64,000 nucleotides of DNA from an uncultured Fibrobacter sp. (GCF_947166265.1 NZ_CAMVDO010000005.1:62001-126000), one strand, 5' to 3'; positions 8,213-17,509 are shown, counted from the first letter of the stretch. Numbers and translations are program-made. Notes: a model not told the origin generated them from the sequence alone.

Positions 8213-9043
8213 TCAACCTTTTATCTTGATAATACCGTTTTTAGCATTTAGAGATGTTACAACCTTTTTTCCTGTTTTCTTTTCAAGCTGAACCCTTGCG
8301 TTTTTTGCAATTTGCCCACCTTCCTTTGCGATTCGTTTATGTTCGTCCATATTTTCGGGATTTCTACTTTTAGATATTTCTGTAGTGGACAGTTCGGCCA
8401 ACATATTTATAACAAGTTCTTTGTTAGTCATATTGTCTCGCAAATTTTCTTTTTTTAGGCCCTTAAATTTGCGATATTCTTTTGCTGTTTTATTTGCCCA
8501 TGTTTTATAAATGATATCGGTCAAAGTGGCATACTGAAAATTTTGAGACACACCACCACGTTTCCATTCGTCGGTCAAATCTTTTCTAATTTCTATGGAT
8601 TTTAACCGCTGATTAATCCAATTGTCTGAATACCCCAAGCGTTTATAGTCCGCCAAAGCCTGCTTTATTGAAAGCTCGGGATCTTGCATTTGATCAATTC
8701 GCTCTTTTCCGATTTGAGCAAGCCACTGTTTGAATGGTTCTGCCTTAGGAGACGGAATAGACTGAATAATCCTTAATATACCTTTTGTATCAGCACAATT
8801 AAGCTTTTGAATTCCTCCAGCCGTTGGCACAGAAAGGGGGGTGACAATTTGTCCCCACCCTTTACCCAGTTCTTCATCACGTTTACGCATTTTCTTGATG
8901 TAGTCAGTCGGATTGGAACTTTCTGTTAATGTGGCTACTACATCAACAACAACAAAGAAGTATTCTTCAATTTGTTCATCCCAAATTGTTCGTATTTGGC
9001 TTGATTCAAAGAGTTTTATCTGCTGTATATCTTTATTGTTCAT
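8213..9043 (-). CDS. BRO-N/DinD-like protein in the hsd operon
   Basis: 276 residues from ATG 9043, chosen because AAAGAGGTG sits just upstream; the frame opens slightly earlier at a GTG. The N-terminal 100 residues (IRTIWDEQIEEYFFVVVDVV, then NPTDYIKKMRKRDEEL) fit the BRO-N fold of phage antirepressors. The C-terminal helical part with HKRIAKEGGQIAKNARVQLE resembles DinD/ARM-type companions. Such genes recur inside type I restriction loci, but a biochemical role is not established. The gene is AT-rich compared with hsdM and hsdR. Confidence 0.7.
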   Translation of the reverse strand: MNNKDIQQIKLFESSQIRTIWDEQIEEYFFVVVDVVATLTESSNPTDYIKKMRKRDEELGKGWGQIVTPLSVPTAGGIQKLNCADTKGILRIIQSIPSPKAEPFKQWLAQIGKERIDQMQDPELSIKQALADYKRLGYSDNWINQRLKSIEIRKDLTDEWKRGGVSQNFQYATLTDIIYKTWANKTAKEYRKFKGLKKENLRDNMTNKELVINMLAELSTTEISKSRNPENMDEHKRIAKEGGQIAKNARVQLEKKTGKKVVTSLNAKNGIIKIKG

Positions 9044-9082
9044 ATCGCACCTCTTTATGGTCACAATTTGTGACCTTAGACA

Positions 9083-11086
9083 TTATTTTGCCACAAAAAG
9101 CTCCAAACTCTGTGGAACACCTGCAAAATACTTACTTCTAAGAATTTCCAACAAATCAGGATTTTCATCCAGCATTTTAAACACTCGATTTCTATAGTCT
9201 TTCTCAATATCAGTCGTAAGAATTGCCACTAAGCCTTTATTGTTGAATCTTTTTACGCCCTCCGCAAAGTCTTTAGTCTCTACAATCTGTCGCAAACATG
9301 TTTTTCTTTCTTCGACAAAAGCATCTACATTTTCAAGCATTTTATCAGCCAAGTCTTTTACGCTATTCTTTAAAGTTGCTAAATCTTTAGAATTTTTCAA
9401 CATGTTTTCTTTGAAACGGTTATTTATCATTTGCACAGTGTATTCAGCACATTGGCAATCTATATGCCTTTGCAATTCTACAAATAATTTTTCTTTAGCC
9501 TTTTCAAGAGCATCTTGATCCGCATGGAAATATTCAACAGCTCGATTCAGCACATCTTCATCGCATAGAACATTTTCAATTTCCTGGACATCTAAAGAGT
9601 ATATGGAGATTTCTTTCCATGCATTCTTCTGATCTTGCTTATGGAAATCACCATCAATAATGCCTATAGCCCTATTGCCATGTACTTCATAAGAATTATT
9701 GAACGCTCTTGTATAATTTATAACCTGAAGATGCCCCTCAACAGGAATTACTGTGTAATTCGGGAAAAGCCTTGTATACAGTTTATAATCTAAACTAGCC
9801 TTCGTTCCTTCACAAAAGAGAATTGGTTTACGGCTTCCGAGAAGCCCCATATATAAAATTTCAGGCAAATCTTTATTTGTTGGAAGCGGTTCCATTTCCC
9901 ATCTATCGGGGGCAATGAATTTTTTCATCCATATTTTTTTAACATTGTTACGTGAAACGGCAAACTCAAGATTATGCGTTAGATAAATAAACTGGCAATC
10001 AGGTCTTGCATGTTCCAGCACATCCCACAATTTCGTCACCAAAGCCAAGTGCAAATGATTTTCCGGTTCATCAACAATGATATAACTGTTTTCTTTTGCC
10101 AATAGAATATGAGCTATGTAATAAAAGACAGCTTTTTCTCCATCACTTAAAAACATAAATGGATATTTGGAGCCTTCGGCTGTCACAACCCGAATATCAC
10201 CTTTTATCGCTTCTAATTTGCGATGAACAAGTATTTCATCCCAAAGTTTGATCACCTTTTCAAGTGTTGATTCCTTTCGAAAATCAACTTTGCCTTCATA
10301 ATAGTCATTTGCCAATTCATTCTTTTCTTCAAAAAGGGCTCGAACAACAGTAATTAAATCCTCTCCAATTTGATTATTATGTGGTTCACCCTTATATAAT
10401 TTGTCTTGTGCTTGATAATTCCATAGCTCTTGGCGATATTTATTGCCCAAAGACATTGTTTCAACAGGTTTAAAAGAAAATACTTTTTGCGAAGCGATAA
10501 CAACAACATTCCCTCCAAGAATTTCACGTGTTCTTCGAGAAAAGGAACTTTTCCCCGAACCATTCGCACCAACAATGACAACATTGTTTTTTAGGGACTT
10601 AAAAAGCGTAAAATTTTTCAGATGATCAAAGGCTTTTTCTAAATCATTATTTTCATACCTTAAACTTTCGTCTCTCAATCGAAGGGTCATATTCACAAAA
10701 TCATGCTGGAAAATTTCAACATCCAAGGCTTTGCGAAAAAGATCAGCATCATAGAAATTGATGACTAATGAAGATAACGAATATAATTTTATTGTGTAAA
10801 ATAATAAATCCAAATAACTCTTAGACCAATCGCAAGAATTGTCAATCTGAGATACATAAAATTTTATGCTATCATAAGAGTTACATATATTTTGCAGTCG
10901 ACGAATTAGATTTTCCAATTCTTCGTCGCAATTTTGAAAATCCGGTCGGATTCTTTTTATCCATTCGATGATTGTGTTTTTATTTGGCACAAAAATAACA
11001 TTGAGCCAACTATCTATTGTATCGCGATACCCCTTTTGCTCTCTCGCATAATCTTTTATTTGTCTAATTAAGCCTTCATTCGCCAT
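9083..11086 (-). CDS. AAA ATPase fused to DUF4435/TOPRIM-like domain (PARIS-like, single chain)
   Basis: 667 residues in three parts. A helical region of about 170 residues is followed by an ABC/OLD-type ATPase with Walker A GANGSGKSS near 175, the FLSDGEKAV signature, Walker B YIIVDEPENHLH near 340 and the switch LTHN. From about 420 comes a DUF4435-type segment with FCEGTKASLDYKLY and GIIDGDF, the Glu and DxD positions of a TOPRIM-like nuclease. AriA (ATPase) and AriB (DUF4435) make up PARIS, which responds to phage proteins that inhibit type I restriction. Here both parts are in one protein between hsdS and hsdR. GGAGGGAATGTT precedes the ATG. The domain call is solid, the PARIS-like function is inferred. 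Confidence 0.8.
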   Translation of the reverse strand: MANEGLIRQIKDYAREQKGYRDTIDSWLNVIFVPNKNTIIEWIKRIRPDFQNCDEELENLIRRLQNICNSYDSIKFYVSQIDNSCDWSKSYLDLLFYTIKLYSLSSLVINFYDADLFRKALDVEIFQHDFVNMTLRLRDESLRYENNDLEKAFDHLKNFTLFKSLKNNVVIVGANGSGKSSFSRRTREILGGNVVVIASQKVFSFKPVETMSLGNKYRQELWNYQAQDKLYKGEPHNNQIGEDLITVVRALFEEKNELANDYYEGKVDFRKESTLEKVIKLWDEILVHRKLEAIKGDIRVVTAEGSKYPFMFLSDGEKAVFYYIAHILLAKENSYIIVDEPENHLHLALVTKLWDVLEHARPDCQFIYLTHNLEFAVSRNNVKKIWMKKFIAPDRWEMEPLPTNKDLPEILYMGLLGSRKPILFCEGTKASLDYKLYTRLFPNYTVIPVEGHLQVINYTRAFNNSYEVHGNRAIGIIDGDFHKQDQKNAWKEISIYSLDVQEIENVLCDEDVLNRAVEYFHADQDALEKAKEKLFVELQRHIDCQCAEYTVQMINNRFKENMLKNSKDLATLKNSVKDLADKMLENVDAFVEERKTCLRQIVETKDFAEGVKRFNNKGLVAILTTDIEKDYRNRVFKMLDENPDLLEILRSKYFAGVPQSLELFVAK

Positions 11087-11098
11087 AACATTCCCTCC

Positions 11099-12232
11099 TT
11101 ATTTCACTCGCCATTGACCGGTGAGGAGTTTTTGCATTAAGCCTTGTTTCTGCTTTTTGTAGTTTTCGAGTTGCTGTTTGAGAAGAGAAATTTCTTCATC
11201 AAGCGATTTAAAATAGACTGCATATTTCTTTTGCTCTTCAAGACTAGGACAAAGAATGCTTTTTAGCATTAACGCAGAGAAATGTCTTTTATACCCTTCC
11301 GGAATAACAGGATTCGCTTTTATTGCATAATATATATAAGTGGGATCATAACCATCTTTCGCAGATAATATTTTTATTCCGTCCGCACCTTGCGCAAACG
11401 GCATATGCACTATTTTCAACGCACAAGTGTGGTCTCCAAAAATTATTAAAGGGCTGTTTATTTTCAGCACGCTAGATTCATCATTTGTCCACCCTGCAAT
11501 TAAATCCTTAGATTGGTCAACTATTGGATATTTACCACTATTCAAATAAGAATCTTGATGGATTTTAGATGGCGGCGTTACGCTCTTTAATATTTCTGTC
11601 AAAGGGATTTCTTTCCATTTTAACGCAATCCCTTTTCCAAGTAAGTTCTGTCTTAAAACGATGTTAAGCTCATTTTCCTTCGCATCGATGAATTTTTCCA
11701 TTTTTTCAATGGCGGAGTCCCAGACCGAAAGCGTCGCCGCAATCTTCTTCTGCTCTTCTAGCGGGGGCAAAAGGAAACTAAATGATGCTATTTGCTGGAA
11801 ATTCAAGCCTTGTCTTCCGCCGCCAACTGATAATAATTCTATTTGTTTTTGAACATCTTTTGACAAAATAAGATTACATACATAACAAGCGTCAGCGCAT
11901 TCTTTCAACCTTATTATGCAAACATGCTGATTCACATTTGCCGTTTTCACTGTTGCAGGGACAACACAAGAACGACCAATAGATGCACCTGTAATATTCA
12001 ATAAAATGTCGTTTGGATGAACCCATGTCCCTTTCATTTTACTATGCTGTTCATCTGAAATAAAGGCTACATCATTTAAATCAAGAAAACCGTTTAAAAC
12101 ATTCTGGCTTCTAATAATGGGAATACCTGCGTCAAGATAAACTTCTCTTCCGCCTTTCGGAGTAGAGCCACTACCTATCTTATTGCAGATTTCACCTAAC
12201 TTTATTTTTTTCCATCCATTAGGCAAACTCAT
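11099..12232 (-). CDS. hsdS: Type I restriction-modification specificity subunit (two target-recognition domains)
   Basis: 377 residues. The first recognition domain starts LPNGWKKIKLGEICNKIGSG with SQNVLNG and ends in LPPLEEQKKIAATLSVWDSA, the conserved start of the spacer helix. The second ends CPSLEEQKKYAVYFKSLDEE and KQGLMQKLLTGQWRVK. This two-TRD design binds a bipartite DNA target as part of HsdM2S. The ATG overlaps the stop of the zinc-ribbon gene (ATGA). It lies over 5 kb from hsdM, with seven genes between them. Confidence 0.95.
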   Translation of the reverse strand: MSLPNGWKKIKLGEICNKIGSGSTPKGGREVYLDAGIPIIRSQNVLNGFLDLNDVAFISDEQHSKMKGTWVHPNDILLNITGASIGRSCVVPATVKTANVNQHVCIIRLKECADACYVCNLILSKDVQKQIELLSVGGGRQGLNFQQIASFSFLLPPLEEQKKIAATLSVWDSAIEKMEKFIDAKENELNIVLRQNLLGKGIALKWKEIPLTEILKSVTPPSKIHQDSYLNSGKYPIVDQSKDLIAGWTNDESSVLKINSPLIIFGDHTCALKIVHMPFAQGADGIKILSAKDGYDPTYIYYAIKANPVIPEGYKRHFSALMLKSILCPSLEEQKKYAVYFKSLDEEISLLKQQLENYKKQKQGLMQKLLTGQWRVK

Positions 12233-12471
12233 TTGAACATTTTCCTTACATTCTTTTGAAACTCTTTGATTTTATCGCCCATAATTTCTTTCGCAATTTT
12301 CTCGCCTTCTTTACGAGCTAAAGACCGTAAAGAAGTATAATCGTTGCTTTGACCGCAATTTGCACATTTGATTTGCTCGTCTGGTTTCGGTTCATATCCT
12401 TCATAGGGCACATCGAAGCTAGTCGATTTGCAAAAAATACACTTTAATGGAATAGTTCTTTTCTCTTCCAT
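12229..12471 (-). CDS. Small zinc-ribbon protein in the hsd operon
   Basis: 80 residues with two CxxC pairs, CIFC (about 11-14) and CANC (about 36-39), spaced as in a zinc ribbon. A lysine-rich helical tail follows (EKIAKEIMGDKIKEFQKNV). It overlaps the hsdS start by four bases and begins seven bases after the winged-helix gene, so it is part of the same transcript. I do not recognise a named family; nucleic-acid or protein binding is likely from the fold only. Confidence 0.7.
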   Translation of the reverse strand: MEEKRTIPLKCIFCKSTSFDVPYEGYEPKPDEQIKCANCGQSNDYTSLRSLARKEGEKIAKEIMGDKIKEFQKNVRKMFK

Positions 12472-12477
12472 ACCGCC

Positions 12478-12996
12478 TCACAACAGACTAGTTAAAGCTC
12501 CGCCTGCAGTCCCTAAAATAGTATTGACAAGAGGATGTTCAATAAACTTCTTCATAAGACTTTTGGCATCGCTCTTTTCTTGTGCAGTCGCACTTGACTT
12601 ATCTATCTGTTCAAGCAAGTAGTTAAATGCATTGGAAACGTTTTGAACATTATTATTTCCTACTTGAACATTCGCATTATTTCCGTTGATGACTATGGAG
12701 TGTCCTGTTTCGCCATCGTTTTTTCGAAGCATGCAAGACCTAGCACGAGCACGACCTTCTTCGGTTAGGCGATACCCATTATTACGATTTAATGCAAATT
12801 TTTCAATCAAACCAAGAGCTACACTCTTATTGATCGCTACATTCACTTGCTCTTGCGTCAAATTTAATTCCTGACAGGTAGATTCGCCATAATAAAACAC
12901 TCGATTTTTTAATGACGGGACGCCATCTTTTTCAAGAGAACACTCCATACCAACAACAAGTTTATCGACCCATTCTTCGGATTCGTTAACTGTCAT
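12478..12996 (-). CDS. Winged-helix protein with a RHIM-like amyloid motif
   Basis: 172 residues. Residues about 36-90 look like a winged helix ending NRNNGYRLTEEGRARA. After a linker comes IVINGNNANVQVGNNNVQN, which contains VQVGNNN (110-116), matching the core (I/V)-Q-(I/V)-G-x-x-N of RIP homotypic interaction motifs. The C-terminal helices (FNYLLEQIDKSSATAQEKSD, then NTILGTAGGALTSLL) are hydrophobic at the end. Its start overlaps the preceding membrane-protein gene by four bases. Amyloid-type signalling motifs are known in bacterial defence proteins; that this one works so is inference. I know no named family for the whole protein. Confidence 0.6.
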   Translation of the reverse strand: MTVNESEEWVDKLVVGMECSLEKDGVPSLKNRVFYYGESTCQELNLTQEQVNVAINKSVALGLIEKFALNRNNGYRLTEEGRARARSCMLRKNDGETGHSIVINGNNANVQVGNNNVQNVSNAFNYLLEQIDKSSATAQEKSDAKSLMKKFIEHPLVNTILGTAGGALTSLL

Positions 12997-13502
12997 TTGT
13001 TCTTCTCCTCATCTTTTACTGTTTGGCGATTATTGAGTTCATGAGTAAATTTTGCAGATTCTAAATTATTCATAATAGACGTTTTTCGCATCGCTTCTTC
13101 ATCTTTCAAAATATCGCTATACCCAACAGGGAAATATGGGCGTTTGATATCTTCCCAACACAATTTTTTTAGGCCTAAAGATTTTGCCATCTCTTCTAGC
13201 AATCTTAAATGTTTGTCTTGTATATTCGGGTTCATCTCTTTAGGTTTATCAGTTTCATTTAAGAAATCCTTATAAGCCCTTCTTACATTTTCGTCGTTAT
13301 AAAATACGACATCAATAGAATTTAATGTGTGAACATTTTCCTTAAAATGAAGAACACCAGGAATTCTATATATCATCAGCGTTTCAAAAGCCTTCATCTT
13401 TCGATTATACGCTTCTGTTTTCTTTTGCCACCAAAGCGTAACAATCGTAGCAATCAAGCCAGATACTAAAGCGGAAACAATGACAAGAATCATTTCATCC
13501 AT
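12993..13502 (-). CDS. Membrane-anchored DUF6680-like protein
   Basis: 169 residues from ATG 13502. The ATG at 13517 is itself part of the GGAGGTG ribosome site, so the downstream Met is the start. One N-terminal transmembrane helix (ILVIVSALVSGLIATIVTLW, about 4-24) is followed by a cytosolic helical domain with HTLNSIDVVFYNDENVRRAY, a pattern I associate with DUF6680. The function is unknown. It overlaps the winged-helix gene and follows the DprA-like gene, so the membrane protein, winged-helix protein and zinc ribbon probably act as one unit. Confidence 0.65.
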   Translation of the reverse strand: MDEMILVIVSALVSGLIATIVTLWWQKKTEAYNRKMKAFETLMIYRIPGVLHFKENVHTLNSIDVVFYNDENVRRAYKDFLNETDKPKEMNPNIQDKHLRLLEEMAKSLGLKKLCWEDIKRPYFPVGYSDILKDEEAMRKTSIMNNLESAKFTHELNNRQTVKDEEKNK

Positions 13503-13528
13503 TATTTGCACCTCCATTTTTTATTTGT

Positions 13529-14527
13529 CTATTTCCCATCTCCGCCCCCAAATAAGTCTAGCGTTTCCGAATCTTTTTTCTTTTTCTTCGCACTGTACTT
13601 CGCTTGCTTTTCAGAAACATGCTGCAATGCGGGCACAGTCTTGGACAGCTCAATGATATTGTCCTCTATTTTTATGGGGATGCATCCTTTTTCTATAAGT
13701 GCTTTGTTAGCGTTTTTTTCGTCTGCACCGGGCTCGCGGATAAAAATCTTCCTACCGCGTTTCAGACCTTCCATAACGCCAGACCAAGTGCCGCCACCAT
13801 TGTTCGATTCAGCGACATAAATTTCATCGGCCATGCCGTAAATCAGTGTGTTTCTATCCATCGCCAACCAAGTGGACCAAGGCATTTTCGGGGCATACGC
13901 ACTTACCACCAAGACCTTGCCCTCCACAATTTGCTTGTAATATTGCTTGAAACCTGTCGAGAAAGTCAATATTCCTTGCGGCAATACGATTATGCTAGAG
14001 CCTTCCGCTTTGACAGCAGCATCCAATGCTTCGCGATCGACACCCTTGGCAAAGCCGCTTACAACAACCTTGCCTTCTTCGGCAACTTTTTTTGAAATTT
14101 TTTGAGTGAAGTCAATTGAAATTTCACTGGCTGCGCGGGCACCGACAACGGCTGCTGTCGGCTGGTTCAACAGAGCGATGTTCCCCTTTGCATAAAGCAA
14201 TACAGGGCAACCGTTCATTTTCAGGTTCTTCTTAAGTGTCTGCGGGAATTCTGGCGACATGGAAGGAATTAGCGAATACCCCTGATTGATTAGGTTTTCT
14301 GCCATAAAGGCGTTATTGGGCAGCTGTTCTTTTGCTCTCGAAAGGGCGTCAATATCCTTGATATCAAGACCGAGTTCGGAATTCCACTCAGATTCGTTCA
14401 GAGCAAAAAAGTCAACAACCGTCTTTTTTTGCTTATGGCACCAGCTGAGTATATTGTTTTTTACCGCCGTCTTGATTGCGGCATGGGCAAGGGCCATCCA
14501 GTAGGCATATTCGTTCAGGTTGTTCAT
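13529..14527 (-). CDS. DprA/Smf-like Rossmann-fold protein
   Basis: 332 residues. The central DprA-type Rossmann fold shows AVVGARAASEISIDF near residue 130, VVSGFAKGVDREALDAA near 160, IIVLPQGIL, and the MDRNTLIYGMADEIYVAES region. DprA loads RecA on incoming single-stranded DNA in transformation. This one is longer at the N-terminus and ends in a Lys-rich tail (AKKKKKDSETLDLFGGG). Its start overlaps the recQ-type gene stop by four bases, tying it to a RecQ-phosphoribosyltransferase fusion. Other competence genes are not seen in this window, so a defence-linked role is more likely than transformation (inference). Confidence 0.85.
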   Translation of the reverse strand: MNNLNEYAYWMALAHAAIKTAVKNNILSWCHKQKKTVVDFFALNESEWNSELGLDIKDIDALSRAKEQLPNNAFMAENLINQGYSLIPSMSPEFPQTLKKNLKMNGCPVLLYAKGNIALLNQPTAAVVGARAASEISIDFTQKISKKVAEEGKVVVSGFAKGVDREALDAAVKAEGSSIIVLPQGILTFSTGFKQYYKQIVEGKVLVVSAYAPKMPWSTWLAMDRNTLIYGMADEIYVAESNNGGGTWSGVMEGLKRGRKIFIREPGADEKNANKALIEKGCIPIKIEDNIIELSKTVPALQHVSEKQAKYSAKKKKKDSETLDLFGGGDGK

Positions 14528-16557
14528 AAATCGCCTCCAACGGTTTTAGCGATAACTACCGGGGTTATGGTTGCAGCACCTTTTTCTTTCAACATTTTTG
14601 CAATCTCGTTCAATGTCGCACCACTATCATAGATATCATCTAGCAAAAGAACGCTTTTCCCTTCGAGTATTTCGGGCGAATCGAAGTCGAACGCGTCTTC
14701 CACATTTTTTCTTTTCAAAATAGCATTCTGGGGAATCTTCTGTGCCGTTGTCTGTCTCATCTTTTTAAGATTATGGCATACGGGAACGCCCAACAAATCA
14801 CCAACTTTTATGGCAAAGTTCTTGACTAGGTCTCCCGATTCCGTCGGTGGCACATAAAGCAGCATATCTATCTTGTTGTTCATCATCTTCTTTTGGATCA
14901 TTCGTGCCATTCGCCGAACGATATCATCCGGGAAATCTCCCGCACCTTCGTATTTGCAATTATGCACCATCTGGCCTATTTCGCCATCTTCTAGGGAATA
15001 ATTAGCCAACGCAAATCCAAGCTCAAGTTTGGAGGATTTCTTCTTTGCTATTTCTGGGAAATAGTCTTGCTTGAAATCGCGTATTTTGAGCCATGTCGCT
15101 TCAGAATAGCGCTTGGGCATATAATCTGCCAGATTAGTATTATCGCAATTTTCAGAAGATACTGTTATCGTGTCGCCGAGATACCTGCGGAGATAATCCA
15201 TTCGAGAGCCAGTTGTTTCAATATAGCCCATCATAGCATCCAAGTCGATCATCTTGGATTGACGAAGTTCCTCAAAAGATTTTGTATCAAGTTCGGGAGC
15301 GTCAAACCGATATTCGTATTTACCTTTTTCATTGCGCACAGCGATCTTCTGTTCGAGTAAATCAGCAAGAATGGTCCTTACGGGTGTCTGCTTCATATTC
15401 AATTCGCGCATTACGTCCCGCTCGCCAAGGGGAGCATTTTTCAAGGCGTTTATAACGCGTCCGTAATCTGCCGTTTTGGGTTTTGCTCCGTTGATAAAAT
15501 TGAGGGGCAACATTTTGTCGTAGGGGATTCCTTCTTTGTTCACATTTTCATTGTAGAACAGAATGATATCCGACGGTTTGCCATCACGACCGGCACGACC
15601 GATTTCTTGGTAATAATGAATTGGGGACTGCGGCATCTGCGTATGGATGATAAAGCGGATATCCGGCTTGTCTATGCCCATTCCCAAAGCATTCGTTGCG
15701 ACAATAGCCTTCCAGCGGTTTTCTTTAAGCCCCTGTTCTATCCGAATCCTGTCTTCGCCCTCCAAAGAGGCGTTATACATTTCAGCATCTATTCCTACAA
15801 ACTTCAACCAGTCCGCATATACTTGCGTGTTGACGCGAGTTCCCGTATAAATAAGGCCAGAACCATCGCAATGCTGCAAGTATTCTGCAATGCGGATTTT
15901 CTTTTCGTTTTCCGATTTGACTTTAACAACAAACAGGCGAAGATTCTCTCGCAGGAGGTTGCCGCGCAAGACAGTCATGTTCTTGCCGATTTGCTCCTGG
16001 ATATCGTCCTGGACACGCTCCGTCGCTGTTGCAGTCACAGCCAACACAGGGACGTTTTCTGGCAAGATTCTAACAAGGTCAACAATACGTCGAAAATCCG
16101 GGCGAAAATCATGCCCCCATTGCGAAATGCAATGTGCCTCATCAACAACGACCATGGCCACCTTGATTTCACGGACGGTTTCTTGCCATGAGAGGTTGCC
16201 TTGGCGCTCCGGGGCGATATACAGAATCTTAATTTTCCCATTCTTCGCATCTTCAAGAATCTGCCCATTTTCTTCGGGAGTCTGGTTCGAGTTGATGCAC
16301 TTAGCGACAATCCCTTTCTCATTGAGTGAATTCACTTGGTCACGCATCAAGGCAATCAATGGGGAAAAGACAATTGTGAGGCCATCAAGTTGTGTTGCAG
16401 GGAACTGGTAACAGAGAGACTTGCCAAAGCCAGTCTTTTGAATCATCAAGACGCGTTCATTATTTAAAATTTTTTCAATCGCCGCCCACTGTGCGTCGTG
16501 AAAATGGGCGAATCCAAAGATTTCCTTTAATTTTTGCTCAGCTTCTTGACGGTTCAT
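14524..16557 (-). CDS. RecQ-family DNA helicase fused to a C-terminal phosphoribosyltransferase (ComF-like) domain
   Basis: 677 residues. RecQ motifs are QKTGFGKSLCYQFP (Walker A, about 42), VVDEAHCISQWGHDFRP (motif II, about 142), AVTATAT, ATNALGMGIDKPDIRFIIH and QEIGRAGRDG. The usual zinc/RQC region is replaced by a helical linker, and the end (about 590-677) is a type I phosphoribosyltransferase with the PRPP-binding loop LLLDDIYDSGATLNEI near 639. Such ends resemble ComFC. The fusion plus a translationally coupled DprA-like partner is a recurrent arrangement of unknown purpose. It sits inside the type I operon after the KilA-N gene. Confidence 0.92.
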   Translation of the reverse strand: MNRQEAEQKLKEIFGFAHFHDAQWAAIEKILNNERVLMIQKTGFGKSLCYQFPATQLDGLTIVFSPLIALMRDQVNSLNEKGIVAKCINSNQTPEENGQILEDAKNGKIKILYIAPERQGNLSWQETVREIKVAMVVVDEAHCISQWGHDFRPDFRRIVDLVRILPENVPVLAVTATATERVQDDIQEQIGKNMTVLRGNLLRENLRLFVVKVKSENEKKIRIAEYLQHCDGSGLIYTGTRVNTQVYADWLKFVGIDAEMYNASLEGEDRIRIEQGLKENRWKAIVATNALGMGIDKPDIRFIIHTQMPQSPIHYYQEIGRAGRDGKPSDIILFYNENVNKEGIPYDKMLPLNFINGAKPKTADYGRVINALKNAPLGERDVMRELNMKQTPVRTILADLLEQKIAVRNEKGKYEYRFDAPELDTKSFEELRQSKMIDLDAMMGYIETTGSRMDYLRRYLGDTITVSSENCDNTNLADYMPKRYSEATWLKIRDFKQDYFPEIAKKKSSKLELGFALANYSLEDGEIGQMVHNCKYEGAGDFPDDIVRRMARMIQKKMMNNKIDMLLYVPPTESGDLVKNFAIKVGDLLGVPVCHNLKKMRQTTAQKIPQNAILKRKNVEDAFDFDSPEILEGKSVLLLDDIYDSGATLNEIAKMLKEKGAATITPVVIAKTVGGDL

Positions 16558-16587
16558 AAACTTACTCCATTCCCTTCTATTGAATTA

Positions 16588-17460
16588 TCAATTCTTTTCG
16601 TTTCCTATCAAAATCGGCTTCTGTAAATCAAGCGACAGAATAGTTTCTAGTTGATTCTCTGCTGTTTCACGCAGTTTTACGAGTCGCTCTGATTGCGCCA
16701 TTCCTTCCTTTATCAAAATGGCATTGTAGCTTTCTAGGTTCGCCAAAACCAAAAGATGCGGGATATCGGCGTAATCCCTAATATTTCCTTTTTTGCCCGG
16801 ATTATTAGTTCGCCATTCCTTGGCGGTTTCTCCAAAAAGAGCCACATTCAATAGATCAGCTTCATCGGCATAAACAAAACTCTTCTGCATCGGGGTCAAC
16901 TGCGGCAAAATGAGTTTTCCCTTAATCGCGTCAGTATGAATCCTGTAGTTCAGCTTGGAAATTTCCCTATTCAGGTTCCAATTTAGGGACAGGCGGCTGC
17001 TTTCGTCCGATTTTAGGCGTCGATAATCCTTGACAATATACAGTTTGAATTCAGGAGATATCCACGATGCAAATTCCATAGCAATATCGCTATGCGCAAA
17101 AATACCGCCACCGTATCGACCAAACTTACAAACAATACCCTTAGCATTTGTTTGTTCAATCCACTTTGTAGGGGTCATAACAAATCGGTTTAAACCGGCG
17201 TCATTTTTAACCGTGTCGAAATGCACACGGTTAAAATCTGGATTATGGAGGCACTCCCATACAGCTAAAAATTCTATTGTATTTCGATTACGCATCCAGT
17301 TTTGGATGACAAAACGGGGATCATCTTCATTACGGTATTTTGCGATATCAGTCATTGAAATATACTCATTTTCAAAATCTGTGGTATAAATGCCAATATC
17401 AATCCCTAAGGCATGAATCGTTTCTTTTTTCATCTGAATCATCTTTTTTACTTTTACCAT
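16588..17460 (-). CDS. KilA-N domain protein
   Basis: 290 residues. The N-terminal 150 residues show the KilA-N pattern: YISMTDIAKYRNEDDPRFVI, NWMRNRNTIEFL, GRYGGGIFAHSDIAMEFASW. The C-terminal part (SKLNYRIHTDAIKGKLI, then TAKEWRTNNPGKKGNIRDYA) is the extension usually found in stand-alone chromosomal KilA-N proteins. KilA-N is a phage-type DNA-binding domain. These genes often occur between hsdM and hsdS, but their effect on restriction is not settled. GGAGCGAAAT precedes the ATG. Confidence 0.9.
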   Translation of the reverse strand: MVKVKKMIQMKKETIHALGIDIGIYTTDFENEYISMTDIAKYRNEDDPRFVIQNWMRNRNTIEFLAVWECLHNPDFNRVHFDTVKNDAGLNRFVMTPTKWIEQTNAKGIVCKFGRYGGGIFAHSDIAMEFASWISPEFKLYIVKDYRRLKSDESSRLSLNWNLNREISKLNYRIHTDAIKGKLILPQLTPMQKSFVYADEADLLNVALFGETAKEWRTNNPGKKGNIRDYADIPHLLVLANLESYNAILIKEGMAQSERLVKLRETAENQLETILSLDLQKPILIGNEKN

Positions 17461-17509
17461 ATTTCGCTCCTATCTCTGCCTTATTTTTTTAGCCGATGCA
17501 AAACGATCC

